Of a stretch of 64,000 nt of DNA, positions 45,701 through 54,081 are shown piece after piece (positions within the stretch are counted from its first letter, which is position 1; the number at the start of each line of letters is the position of its first letter). Source of the DNA: Aestuariibacter sp. GTDB taxonomy: Bacteria > Pseudomonadota > Gammaproteobacteria > Enterobacterales > Alteromonadaceae. Both the position numbers and the translations under genes were made by a program. The stretch covers positions 4,016,795 to 4,080,794 of the forward strand of contig CP051238.1 in NCBI GenBank assembly GCA_017794925.1, in the 5' to 3' direction. The notes under the pieces were generated by a model that worked only from the letters and a program-made list of their open reading frames with translations, was not told the DNA's origin and did not search any database.

Positions 45701-46382
45701 CGCAAAAGACACCATGGCTGCCAACTTAGCGAGAACTGTGTCGCAAGCCAACGTTGACGACAACGGCGTAGAACGCCCGCCCTACTCTCTGATGACGGGC
45801 TTTATTGGTACCGCCTGGATCAGCCAGTCGCTGAGTGAGTATGGTTACAGTGAAGAAGCCTATAAACTGCTGCTGAACGATCAGTATCCGTCGTGGTTGT
45901 ATCCGGTAGAGCAAGGTGCAACTACAATTTGGGAACGCCTGAACGGCTACACGGTAGAGAATGGATTTGGTGGCAACAACAATATGAATTCATTCAATCA
46001 CTACTCGTTTGGCGCTGTGGGCCAGTGGTTAATGCAATACAGCGGCGGTATTCGCCGCGGCGAGCCGGGCTTCAAATCGTTTGTACTGGCACCGGAAATA
46101 GACCCGACAAACAGCATTACCTGGGTCGATGCCAGCTACGACTCGTTGTACGGCACCATTGTGAGTCAATGGAAACGTGAGGGCGATAAGCTGATTTACC
46201 TGGCGACTGTGCCAGCCAACACTGACGCCAGACTTATCCTGCCAGCGTCCTCTGCGTCGCAAATTAAAGAGGGCGGAATTGCGCTTACGGAATCCCCAGG
46301 TATCTCTGATGTGCGTGCTACAGAGCAAGGCGTCTCAATGACACTAGGCTCAGGTAAATACAGCTTCATGATCACCCCGTAA
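42735..46382 (+). CDS. GH78 alpha-L-rhamnosidase-type lipoprotein
   Basis: A protein of about 1215 residues with a lipoprotein signal (INLIAC, Cys20), so it is probably tethered to a membrane facing the periplasm or outside. The N-terminal fibronectin-like part (about 35-140) is typical of bacterial rhamnosidases, followed by an inserted beta region (about 150-390) that may bind sugar. The catalytic (alpha/alpha)6 barrel has DCPQRNERMGWSGD at about 769-782 (general acid) and TTIWERLNGYT near 1066 (general base). It removes terminal alpha-L-rhamnose. The start is GTG 42735; TTG 42729, closer to GGAG, is an alternative. A bidirectional terminator follows. Confidence 0.92.
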   Translation: MKNVFYTLAALFLSINLIACSLASSPDEVTDSALSLYKLSTDYTKTPLGTDVQTPRFSWAMTTSTPERDIKQTAYQVIVTDEWGKTVWDSQKINSASSIQVEYAGSALKARTRYNWTVTVWDNQDRQTSNSSWFETGLLDPTQSAWQGAQWIGAPEGSITFHPDYLPLFDLTAGITIPAGNHMAGVVFAANDPRLMTPHLNVYQLANNHNESYFKVVLDISGLAEAPASPAELRVYRAGYTPDDNASVPVATFPIKADVIDANNAHQRHALTIHNEYGTLTLQVNNRSDFFVGSDDIPASPFDMLFPPLIKGAKVTLNPLGHNHDNLTYGMLNDIGFYVPQGQTAYFDSLTVRNIHAPNNVIFDASVTGESQSLFADIPQVSVDQAQYVVTAGENDALFTAHLPAKGAPVLRTAFDMPAKAVKKARLYATARGIYDFYINGKRVSDDYYNPGLTQYNKTHLYQTYDVTPFLQNGKNAIGAVLGEGWWSGLLSFGNTWNAFGDRQSLLAQLVITYEDGSEHVVTTNERDWQYSQQGPVRYGSLQMGEVYDARLEDDFARWHSADYDTANWHAAVAVPLDGSVSKNVRPNMARESQSLDYSQMQLIGQIGETAGVYTTLTAQSVKEVKPGVYIYDMGQNMVGVPSLHFPEGKAGQTVTLRVGEMLYPNLPESGPNVGMLMTENYRAALSQDIYIMKDGEQHYSPRFTSHGYQYLEISGLDKPLPLESVQGLVTSSVQSLTASYACSDDTVNQLWSNLVWSNVDNFLWVPTDCPQRNERMGWSGDINVFGRTATYVSNASPFLRRHLQAMRDTQSTDGRYADIAPVGGGFGGILWGSAGITLPWENYLQYGDTSMLEDHYHSMQRYMTYLEGTVNPVTGLIMDAGLGDWLGPQNFQLGSAYLASAYYIFTLDIMSEVATVLGHDEDAAFYAQSANARREHFANTFVNDQQKALGKVSNASMFDAMAGELKTVVADTQTAYAVGLAMGAFEDAAKDTMAANLARTVSQANVDDNGVERPPYSLMTGFIGTAWISQSLSEYGYSEEAYKLLLNDQYPSWLYPVEQGATTIWERLNGYTVENGFGGNNNMNSFNHYSFGAVGQWLMQYSGGIRRGEPGFKSFVLAPEIDPTNSITWVDASYDSLYGTIVSQWKREGDKLIYLATVPANTDARLILPASSASQIKEGGIALTESPGISDVRATEQGVSMTLGSGKYSFMITP

Positions 46383-46410
46383 CACTGCCTCTTTAGCATG
46401 TAAATACAAC

Positions 46411-46444
46411 AAAGCCGGGCACGTTAACGTGCCCGGCTTTTTTA
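46411..46444. terminator. bidirectional terminator between GH78 and transporter genes
   Basis: AAAGCCGGGCACGT and ACGTGCCCGGCTTT form a perfect 14-bp stem with a TA centre (46411-46440), followed by further T on the plus strand and preceded by A-rich sequence. It serves the GH78 gene and, on the minus strand, possibly the transporter gene ending at 46503. Confidence 0.93.
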
Positions 46445-46502
46445 TTTGAACTTGAATTATTGCTGGCTGCTCCCTGTTTAACAAAGCCAAGCACACGTTC
46501 TG

Positions 46503-47747
46503 TTATTGCGGCGTGGAGTACCACTTTCGGTAAGAGAATCCATAAAACGCGATATACAGATAGCATACCAGCGGCACGATGAAGGCAAGCTGTACGCCAA
46601 TAGCATCGGCCAACACGCCTTGAAGCAATGGCACGATAGCGCCACCCACAATCGCAAGACACAACAAGCCTGAACCTCGGCTGGCGTCGTTGCCCATGCC
46701 TTGAATTGCCAGGCTAAAAATCGTAGGGAACATAATGGAGTTACATAATCCCACCGCCAAAATAGCCAACATGGCGAACTTGCCACTGGTCAACATTGCC
46801 AGCGAGACCAGCACAACAGAGCCTATTGCATGAAGACCCAATACCTTAGCTGGCGAGAAACGCGTCATGACTGCCGCACCAATGAACCGTCCTACCATGG
46901 CGCCGCCCCAATAGTAAGCGACGTAATTCGCAGCCTCGTGCTCTGGTAATCCCATAACGGAGGGTTCACCAATAAAGTTAACCAGAAAGCTACCAATAGC
47001 AACTTCTCCGCCTACATAAACAAAAATGCCAACTGCGCCCAGCAGCAAATGAGGGTAAGCCGTAAGCGGCGTTTTTACTGCAGTTTGACTAGTACTTTGT
47101 TCATGAATAGCCGGCAACTTCAACCAGGCAAACACCAAAGCAAGCGCAAATAAAGTAGCTGCCAGGATCAGGTATGGCATCTGAACGCTGGCGGTTTTCT
47201 CAGCTTCCGTTGTGGCCTGAGATACCGCAGCTAAAATTAACGCACCACCTATTAACGGGGCAACGGTAGTACCTAATGCGTTAAACCCTTGCGTCAAAGT
47301 GAGCCTGGCAGGCGCGGTTTTGGCTGCGCCCAATGCGGCAACATAAGGATTAGCCGCCACTTGAAGTAACGTAATGCCGCTGGCCAGCACAAACAGCGCC
47401 AGCAAGAAAAATGGATACCAGTGCAGAGCTGCAGCAGGATAGAACAATACGCACCCTATCCCCGCTACGGTTAAACCGCCCACCAGGCCTTTTTGGTGAC
47501 CAATCCGATGCACAATCACACCGGCTGGCACCGACATGACAAAATAGGCGGCAAAAAAGCAGAACTGGATCAGCATTGCTTCCGTGTAATTTAAATCGAA
47601 CTGCGCTTTTAAATACGGGATCAGAATGTCATTCAGGCAAGTGATGAATCCCCACATAAAAAACAAACTGGTAAGTGCGCCCAATGCGAAGCGGTAATTG
47701 CCTTGTGTGGAGCCTGATTGCGGTGTACCGGGCATAGAAACGGCCAT
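46503..47747 (-). CDS. FucP-like MFS sugar permease
   Basis: A 414-residue inner-membrane transporter with 12 membrane segments. It belongs to the fucose/glucose-galactose permease group: FALGALTSLFFMWGFITCLNDILIPYLK (about 20-47) contains the Asn-Asp pair typical of FucP, and the loop HRIGHQKGLVGG follows. These proteins import one hexose or deoxyhexose with a proton or sodium. Given a rhamnosidase and a GH3 enzyme next to it, rhamnose or glucose is the likely cargo. AGGAGA lies 7 bases upstream of the ATG. It follows the GH3 gene on the same strand, with a hairpin between them. Confidence 0.92.
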   Translation of the reverse strand: MAVSMPGTPQSGSTQGNYRFALGALTSLFFMWGFITCLNDILIPYLKAQFDLNYTEAMLIQFCFFAAYFVMSVPAGVIVHRIGHQKGLVGGLTVAGIGCVLFYPAAALHWYPFFLLALFVLASGITLLQVAANPYVAALGAAKTAPARLTLTQGFNALGTTVAPLIGGALILAAVSQATTEAEKTASVQMPYLILAATLFALALVFAWLKLPAIHEQSTSQTAVKTPLTAYPHLLLGAVGIFVYVGGEVAIGSFLVNFIGEPSVMGLPEHEAANYVAYYWGGAMVGRFIGAAVMTRFSPAKVLGLHAIGSVVLVSLAMLTSGKFAMLAILAVGLCNSIMFPTIFSLAIQGMGNDASRGSGLLCLAIVGGAIVPLLQGVLADAIGVQLAFIVPLVCYLYIAFYGFSYRKWYSTPQ

Positions 47748-47776
47748 GCGGTGTTCTCCTGAATAGTGAATACAAT

Positions 47777-47809
47777 AAAGCTCCCGGGCAACTGATTGCC
47801 GGGAGCTTT
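47777..47809 (-). terminator. hairpin between GH3 and transporter genes
   Basis: AAAGCTCCCGG(G)CA and TGCCGGGAGCTTT form a strong stem of about 13 bp with one bulged base. On the minus strand it is followed by ATTGTATT rather than a T run. It may be a leaky terminator or a processing site that sets the ratio of the two genes. Confidence 0.55.
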
Positions 47810-47849
47810 GATTAGCGGGTAGCGTAAAATGCTACTGATTAACTAGGTG

Positions 47850-50252
47850 TTACTGCGGTGAAATCTCAGCTATAGGTGCTGGTGGTGTCAGGGTTGCCAG
47901 CACTTTCTCAACCACAATGGATTCGGGAATATTTACCGTCACCTGTTGTGCGATACTCTGGGAAGAGTGCCCTACATGGAAGGTGTAGTCTCCGGCTTCA
48001 ACCACCCATGCTCGTTGTTGTTCACTGAACGAGGCCAACTGTTTGGCTTTTACTGAAAGCGTCAGTAGTTCAGTCGAATCAGGCTGTAAAGACGCCGTTT
48101 TGCTAAACGCAACCAACGACTTATTTGCCTTAGGCAGGTCACCTGCAGGCGCAGTGACATAAACCTGAACCACTTCTTTACCTGGCAGTTTACCTTTGTT
48201 ACTCACGGCGGCTTTTATAGTAAATTCAGCCGGATTTTCAGATGGCTTCACCGTAACCTTGCTGATGCTGAAATCGGTATACGACAAACCATAACCAAAC
48301 TCATAGGCCACCGGGACATTAAAGGTGTCGTAGTAGCGATACCCGACATAAATACCGTCTACGTAGTCCAACTGCATATGCTTGCCAACAAACAACCCGA
48401 TATACGGATCTTTTACTGTTTCTTCGGACGTTGGCTTCCCCGGGAATACGGTGGCTGTCGGATTGTCGCTGTAAGCGAGCGGAAATGTCGTTGCCAGACG
48501 ACCTGACGGATTGACTTTGCCTGTCAGTACATCCACCAGCGCATTGCCTGCCTCTTGTCCGCCTTGCCAGGGTAAGACAATCGCGTCAACGTGATCTCGC
48601 CAACTCGCGACTTCAACAACACCGCCGGTATTCAGCACTGCAACGACGGGCTTACCCGCTTTGTGATAGGCTGCACTCACTTGGGCAATCATAGACAGTT
48701 CGGCGTCGGTTAAGTTGAAATCCGCGTCAAGTTTGCGATCCTGAAACTCGCCTGCATTTCGACCTATTGTGATCAGGCCGACATCGCTGGCTTCAACTGC
48801 ATCATTCAACAGCGCGTCTGGCACACTGAACTCAGGCAAGGGTGCTTGTAGTTCAAAAAAGTGTTTCTTGGGCGGTCGCTTAGCGGCTTCTGCCGCCATA
48901 AACGCAGTGTAGGCTTCTTTCAATGGCTCGAACACCGGTACATTAGCGTTATTCAGGCCATCGACCAACGACACGGTATAAGCCTCATTCACATCCCCGC
49001 TGCCTGTGCCCCCGGCAATGAAGTCATAACTGGTGTTGCCAAACGCAGCGATTTTAGTGTCACTTTGGATGGGAAGCGCGCGATTGTTATTTTTCAGCAA
49101 CACCACCCCTTCTGCAGCCGCCTGTCTGGCCACCAGCGCATGCGCGTCTAAATCCGGCTGGTTGCTATAGCCATAGTCATTATAGGAAGGCGACTTAAGC
49201 AGCGTCTCGACTATGCGCAGTAAATTACGGTCTAATGTGGTTTCTAGCAACGTGCCGTCGTTAACCGCATCGATAATAGCCTGGCGCTGATCGGGCATAC
49301 CAGGCATGATCAGGTCATTGCCCGCCTGCATTTGCGCTGGGGCACTATCGCCGGCAAACCAGTCGGTCATCACCAATCCTTCGTATCCGAACTCATCGCG
49401 CAAGACTGTTTCCAGCAAAACTTCATCCTGCGAGGTGTAGACACCATTGACCTTGTTATATGACGTCATGATCGCCCAAGGCTGAGACGCATCAATGGCA
49501 ATCTCAAAACCGCGCAGATAGATTTCTCGATAGGCTTGTTCGTTAATATGGGCGTCCAGCCACATACGACTGGTTTCGGCGTTGTTCGCAACAAAGTGTT
49601 TAATAGTAGTGCCCACGCCATGCGCTTCGACACCATTGACAATAGAAGCGGCCATCAGCCCGCTCACCAGGGGATCTTCCGAGTAATATTCAAAGTTCCG
49701 CCCTGCCAATGGATTGGCATGAATGTTCATACCCGGAGCCAGGAACAAATCCACGCCATATTCTTTTACTTCCTCACCCATCGCATCGCCTACCTGAGTA
49801 ACCAACTCCGTATTCCAGGTCGACGCCAGCGCAGTCGCGATCGGAAAAGCAGTCGCGTAATAACTGGCAGTATCGTTTTCCCGCGTAGGCGATATACGCA
49901 ACCCGGCTGGCCCGTCAGCTAATACCATTGAGGGAATCCCCAGCTCCGGAATAGCAAATGTAGACCCTGCAGCGCCCGGCACTTTTTCTGAACCACCGAC
50001 ATTGTTCATTTGAAATCCAGTGCCGGTGAGCAAATTCACTTTCTGCTCAAGGGATAGTTGGGCAATAAGATTTTTCGCTCGGGTTGAAATGTCGATAGCG
50101 GGATTTTCATAATCATCCAGGAGGCCATTGCCGTTTCGGTCAATAAAAGACTCGCTTACCTCTTGACTGTCAGATTGACTGGCTGAGCCGCCACAGGCGG
50201 TTAGTCCGGCAATAGCCACTGCCAGCAGTGTATGTTTAAGAAGTGTGGTCAT
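47850..50252 (-). CDS. GH3-family glycosidase lipoprotein
   Basis: An 800-residue beta-glycosidase. It has a lipoprotein signal (GLTAC, Cys20), then DRNGNGLLDDYENP (38-51), an EF-hand/dockerin-like calcium loop. The GH3 N-domain (about 60-345) has KHFVANN (218-224) and the nucleophile Asp297 in VMTDWFAGD. The C-domain (about 380-630) is followed by a fibronectin-like tail. The family removes beta-linked glucose, xylose or similar sugars from the non-reducing end. The LacI-type operator pair lies just upstream, and the sugar transporter gene downstream is probably co-transcribed. The substrate cannot be fixed from sequence alone. Confidence 0.92.
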   Translation of the reverse strand: MTTLLKHTLLAVAIAGLTACGGSASQSDSQEVSESFIDRNGNGLLDDYENPAIDISTRAKNLIAQLSLEQKVNLLTGTGFQMNNVGGSEKVPGAAGSTFAIPELGIPSMVLADGPAGLRISPTRENDTASYYATAFPIATALASTWNTELVTQVGDAMGEEVKEYGVDLFLAPGMNIHANPLAGRNFEYYSEDPLVSGLMAASIVNGVEAHGVGTTIKHFVANNAETSRMWLDAHINEQAYREIYLRGFEIAIDASQPWAIMTSYNKVNGVYTSQDEVLLETVLRDEFGYEGLVMTDWFAGDSAPAQMQAGNDLIMPGMPDQRQAIIDAVNDGTLLETTLDRNLLRIVETLLKSPSYNDYGYSNQPDLDAHALVARQAAAEGVVLLKNNNRALPIQSDTKIAAFGNTSYDFIAGGTGSGDVNEAYTVSLVDGLNNANVPVFEPLKEAYTAFMAAEAAKRPPKKHFFELQAPLPEFSVPDALLNDAVEASDVGLITIGRNAGEFQDRKLDADFNLTDAELSMIAQVSAAYHKAGKPVVAVLNTGGVVEVASWRDHVDAIVLPWQGGQEAGNALVDVLTGKVNPSGRLATTFPLAYSDNPTATVFPGKPTSEETVKDPYIGLFVGKHMQLDYVDGIYVGYRYYDTFNVPVAYEFGYGLSYTDFSISKVTVKPSENPAEFTIKAAVSNKGKLPGKEVVQVYVTAPAGDLPKANKSLVAFSKTASLQPDSTELLTLSVKAKQLASFSEQQRAWVVEAGDYTFHVGHSSQSIAQQVTVNIPESIVVEKVLATLTPPAPIAEISPQ

Positions 50253-50279
50253 ACTTTATCTCATATCTTTACAGACAAA

Positions 50280-50293
50280 TGACATCGATATCA
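50280..50293. promoter_or_regulatory. LacI-family operator, proximal to GH3
   Basis: TGACATCGATATCA differs from the perfect palindrome in one base. It lies 28 bases upstream of the GH3 start codon, inside the expected transcript start or leader region. Confidence 0.75.
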
Positions 50294-50367
50294 CAAAAAT
50301 ATAGATAACAATACATTTGACTTAATTCAATTTATTATTAAAAGGATATAAATATCCTGCATTTTTA

Positions 50368-50381
50368 TGACATCGATGTCA
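50368..50381. promoter_or_regulatory. LacI-family operator, perfect palindrome
   Basis: TGACATCGATGTCA is a perfect 14-bp palindrome with the central CG usual for LacI-family sites. On the minus strand it overlaps TTGACA, a candidate -35 element for the GH3-transporter operon. Confidence 0.82.
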
Positions 50382-50620
50382 ATTTAGATTTAATAATTGT
50401 GTAACAAATGAGGCAACGGTATATTCACAATGAGTCATGTATGCGGTAAAAAATCATGAATAATGTTTTATTTGAACCGAATTGCGTTAAATCAGTTTCG
50501 ATGTTCTCAAAACGCAATAAAGTCGATAAAATGTAAAGATAAGCGAAATGGCTGGTGAACTCTGTGTATAACGCCAGCATAAGCGAAAACCCTATAGAAT
50601 AAGTCAAAAAAGGTCAGCAC

Positions 50621-51652
50621 ATGGGTAAGGTCACAATCGGCGATGTTGCGAAAGCAGCCGGCGTGTCTGTTAAAACGGTATCCCGGGTTATTAATAACGA
50701 AAGTGGTGTGAAAGACACAACTCGTCAACGCGTAGCAGAAATTGTAAAGCAACTGGATTTCCGGCCTAACCTTAATGCCCGCAGCTTGAGAACACGCCAG
50801 TCATACTTGCTCGGTGTATTGTTTGTAGATTACAGCGGCAACTTTTACTCTCATAGTATTCTTACCGGCGCTATTGAAGCGTGTGACCAGGCTGGATACA
50901 ACCTGCTCATTCGTCCGTTAAAAATCAATGACGCTGGTTTTGAGCCCATCATTAAACAAATGCACGAATTATCTAAGCCGGATGGGTATCTGATTTGCCC
51001 GCCTTTATGTGATGATCCAAACGTCATTGCATTAATGGATGAGTTGAACGTGCCCTACGTGCGTATTGCCCCGCTTCACGAAGAAGGCTCACCTTATGTG
51101 CGATGTCAGGAAGAGGCGGCCAGTCAAAAAGCCGTGGAACATTTAATTAACTTAGGCCACCAGCGCATTGCTATGCTCAGTTACCTGCAGGGACATGGTG
51201 CAGGCGCATGGCGTTTAGCAGGCTACAAAGCTGCGTTAAACAATTACAATATGCCAATTGTGCCAGAATACATAGAGGAATATGGCTACGACGAAGAGCC
51301 TAATATTCTGGATACGGTAATCCGCCGGTTGCTAACGAAAACCAGCGTGAGACCCACCGCCATCTTCTGTGTGAACGACACGTTAGCGGCATCTGTTTAT
51401 CGCATTGCCAGTCAGATGGGGTTAAAAATCCCTTACGATATTTCTATTGTGGGATTTGATGACGATCCAATGGTAGACAATCTGTGGCCACCACTAACGA
51501 CGATTCGGCAACCCATTTCCACTATGGGGAATTACGCAGCCAAAATGCTGATAAAGCTACTGGGGAATAATAAGCAAGACAAGCTCGAGTCGCCAGCTTT
51601 GGAATGTGAGTTGATTTTACGCAGCTCTACCGGGCCCTATTCCCCGGAATAG
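50621..51652 (+). CDS. LacI-family transcriptional regulator
   Basis: A 343-residue repressor. The helix-turn-helix is at residues about 4-24 (VTIGDVAKAAGVSVKTVSRV), the hinge helix follows (RPNLNARSLRTRQS), and the rest is the periplasmic-binding-like effector domain (about 62-335; SIVGFDDDPMVDNLWPPLTTI near the end). It likely binds the palindromes in front of the GH3 and GH78 genes and is released by a sugar such as a rhamnoside or glucose derivative; the effector is inferred. It is divergent from the GH3 gene. AAAAGGT upstream supports the ATG. Confidence 0.93.
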   Translation: MGKVTIGDVAKAAGVSVKTVSRVINNESGVKDTTRQRVAEIVKQLDFRPNLNARSLRTRQSYLLGVLFVDYSGNFYSHSILTGAIEACDQAGYNLLIRPLKINDAGFEPIIKQMHELSKPDGYLICPPLCDDPNVIALMDELNVPYVRIAPLHEEGSPYVRCQEEAASQKAVEHLINLGHQRIAMLSYLQGHGAGAWRLAGYKAALNNYNMPIVPEYIEEYGYDEEPNILDTVIRRLLTKTSVRPTAIFCVNDTLAASVYRIASQMGLKIPYDISIVGFDDDPMVDNLWPPLTTIRQPISTMGNYAAKMLIKLLGNNKQDKLESPALECELILRSSTGPYSPE

Positions 51653-51660
51653 GGATTTGC

Positions 51661-53742
51661 TCAGTCTTGTAAATCCTTTGGCCCATTCTCAAACACATGT
51701 GGTCGGGAAAAGAGATAGCCCTGACTGTAGTTTATGCCGAGCTCTTCTACACATTGCTGAATGGCAGGTGAGCTGACATACTCTGCAACCGACAAAATAC
51801 CGCTGTTCCTGCAAAAGAAAACGATCGCCTTTACAATTTCGTAGCTCTTTGAATCGATATCGATGCAACGGATGTATTTAGCATCGATTTTCAAAATATC
51901 GATTTCCAAATCAAGAATACGCTCAAAGTTTGAATACTCCGCGCCAAAATCATCGATAGCCAGCTTGAAGCCCGCTTGCTTGAGTGATTTGAGTTGTTCA
52001 ATATGGGTATTTTTACGTGAGCTACTAATACTCTCCAATACTTCCAGTACTACCCTCTCAGGCTTTATACGATGTTGAATGCACAAGCTTAGCAGGAAGG
52101 CTTGTAAATACTGCGCATTCAAATCGTACTCTGTAACGTTAATTGAAAACGAGTACGAATGCTGAGCCATCACCTCGAAAGCACGACTGACTACTGCTCT
52201 GGATAACGCGGGCAGTAAACCGGACACTTGTGCGGCTTCTAAAAATCCGGCGGGCCTGATGATCATGCCCTTATCATTTATTCTGGCCAATACTTCATAA
52301 TGTGTAATCTGTCCCGTTCTGTTGTTTCTAATCCCCTGAAAATAGGGTTCAACAGAGTGACTGTTTAGCGCACGGTGTAACAGATTATTCGCTTCAGCAT
52401 ACTTATGTTGACGGGAAACTTTTTGCGACTGCTCAGAATCTGAATAGATCACGCAACTGGGTTTGCCCAGCTCCCGACTTTCTCTGAGTGCTGACGACGC
52501 CAAACGCAATAATTCACTCACGCCATAACTGCCAGAAAATGATAAAGACACGTATACACTGATGTCTTCCGTCGTTACCTGGTTCACCGCAAAGAAACTT
52601 CTCAGGTTACTGGCGACGGCCTGTAATTCGACTTCATCTTCAAACAACAGTGCATACTTACCGGGCCCGACACCGGCGCAAATATCAGCATGCACCAACA
52701 GTTGTATTAAACTGCCGGTGACACGAATAAGCTGATCACAGATTTCAAATCCATAGGCCTCATTAAGATAACGCAGCCCATCAATTGCCACCATCAATAA
52801 CCACTTAGGTTGTTGTGTTTGCATACGCTCGGTTAACGCGGCTTTGCTCGATAACTTACTCAACGGGTCCGTGTTCAACAAATATAAATTGCGCTCTTCT
52901 ACCGTTTTAAGACGGGTAAGATCCATATAAAGCGCCGTATAGCGAAACACGTCAGAATGCCCCACTTTAATTTGATTAACCGACACCCACTGCTTTAGCA
53001 AACGACCATCCGCATGGCGGTTGGTGATCTCACCCTGCCATTGACCGGTTTTATGTATTTGTTCCCAAAACGTCTTATAGAACTCACCATCGTGTAACCC
53101 AGAGGAAAATACCCTGGGGTTATTGCCAACGATGTCATCGCGAGTTAAACCAAACATGTCACAAAAGGACTCGTTGACATCAATGATGTCGAGGTCTTTG
53201 TTGGCAACCAGAATCGCCTCTGCTGAGCTTTTGAACATTGCGGAATAAAGCTGCAGTGTTTCTTCTTTTCTTCGTCGTTCAAGTTCTGCGGAAATTCGAT
53301 GACTGGCGATTTCAAACAGTATCTTTAATTCATCAACTGTGGTTCTGTCTGAAAAATTCAGTGCGACCAATATACCGAATACCCTGGATTGGGAATCGTA
53401 CAGCGGCATACCAAAGTAAGATTGAATGCCCATATCCACCAGCATTTGATCTTTCGGAAACTTCGTACAGACATCCGAGGTATGAAGGCAAATATTGTCT
53501 TTTGACACCACTTCACAAGGCGTATGTTCAAGCGAATAGGTAAAATTGTCAGCTAATTGACCATTCGCTGCCAAAGAAAGGGTTTCGGCGTAGGTGTGGT
53601 GTTTATCCAGCTTCCCGATAAAAACAAAATTGCACTCGAGGATTTCAGACAGTGCAAGTACAACCAGGTCGAAATAATCCTGGCCACTGGTTTTTCCAAC
53701 CAAATCGGAAAAGTGGCGTAATTTATCAAGGACATTTTCCAT
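51661..53742 (-). CDS. GAF-PAS-degenerate GGDEF-EAL protein
   Basis: A 693-residue cytosolic protein with four domains: GAF (about 10-165), PAS (about 175-290), GGDEF-like (about 295-430) and EAL (about 445-690). The GGDEF signature is replaced by VGPGKYALLF, so it should not make cyclic di-GMP, though it may still bind GTP. The EAL domain keeps its metal and substrate residues (YEVLAR, INVTEYD, LEVLES, IDDFGAEYSNF, LKIDAKYI), so it is probably an active phosphodiesterase gated by the sensor domains. ATG 53742 with AGG 7 bases upstream is chosen over an extension to 53781. It is convergent with the LacI-type gene (8-base gap). Confidence 0.88.
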   Translation of the reverse strand: MENVLDKLRHFSDLVGKTSGQDYFDLVVLALSEILECNFVFIGKLDKHHTYAETLSLAANGQLADNFTYSLEHTPCEVVSKDNICLHTSDVCTKFPKDQMLVDMGIQSYFGMPLYDSQSRVFGILVALNFSDRTTVDELKILFEIASHRISAELERRRKEETLQLYSAMFKSSAEAILVANKDLDIIDVNESFCDMFGLTRDDIVGNNPRVFSSGLHDGEFYKTFWEQIHKTGQWQGEITNRHADGRLLKQWVSVNQIKVGHSDVFRYTALYMDLTRLKTVEERNLYLLNTDPLSKLSSKAALTERMQTQQPKWLLMVAIDGLRYLNEAYGFEICDQLIRVTGSLIQLLVHADICAGVGPGKYALLFEDEVELQAVASNLRSFFAVNQVTTEDISVYVSLSFSGSYGVSELLRLASSALRESRELGKPSCVIYSDSEQSQKVSRQHKYAEANNLLHRALNSHSVEPYFQGIRNNRTGQITHYEVLARINDKGMIIRPAGFLEAAQVSGLLPALSRAVVSRAFEVMAQHSYSFSINVTEYDLNAQYLQAFLLSLCIQHRIKPERVVLEVLESISSSRKNTHIEQLKSLKQAGFKLAIDDFGAEYSNFERILDLEIDILKIDAKYIRCIDIDSKSYEIVKAIVFFCRNSGILSVAEYVSSPAIQQCVEELGINYSQGYLFSRPHVFENGPKDLQD

Positions 53743-54081
53743 AACATACCTAACAGGAAGCACAACAACGCTATATGACAATTGAGGATTTATGATTCGG
53801 TACGCGATTTCACACCGCCAGAATCACACATTTTCACTCAAATACTTGATGGGACTACTACGATATATTTCTTACTATATCACAATTCCACTTTAGTATA
53901 ACTATATGATTTTTTAACACTTTACATACAAAATGAAAGCAATGATTGTACATTTTACGATCCAATAAGTAACAACCTGCGTATTTCTAGCGAGAATTTA
54001 AATCCAATGTGATTACGCATGAAAAACAAACAAAAAAGCCTTCCTGACGGAAGGCTTTTCGTTAAGCGTCTTAAATAATCG
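53743..54081. other. AT-rich intergenic region between htpG and the EAL gene
   Basis: About 340 bases. The right end holds the htpG terminator (54032-54060). The rest is AT-rich, likely the promoter region of the EAL gene, with no frame, repeat or operator that I can support. Confidence 0.5.
54032..54060 (-). terminator. terminator of htpG
   Basis: On the minus strand GCCTTCC (54055-54049) pairs with GGAAGGC (54044-54038) around GTCA and runs into six T (54037-54032). Confidence 0.9.

Larger units (their letters stand above)
50253..50620. promoter_or_regulatory. divergent control region between GH3 and LacI-type genes
   Basis: About 370 AT-rich bases. It holds two LacI-type operators (50280-50293 and 50368-50381) whose centres are 88 bases apart, near eight helical turns. 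Between them is a 16-bp inverted repeat, AGGATATAAATATCCT (50343-50358). The arrangement would suit repression by looping. No gene was found in it. Confidence 0.7.

Noticed and set aside
46411..46444. Perfect 14-bp palindrome as an operator of the sugar locus
   Set aside because: It lies between two convergent 3' ends, is GC-rich with flanking A and T runs, and differs from the 14-bp operators; it is a bidirectional terminator.
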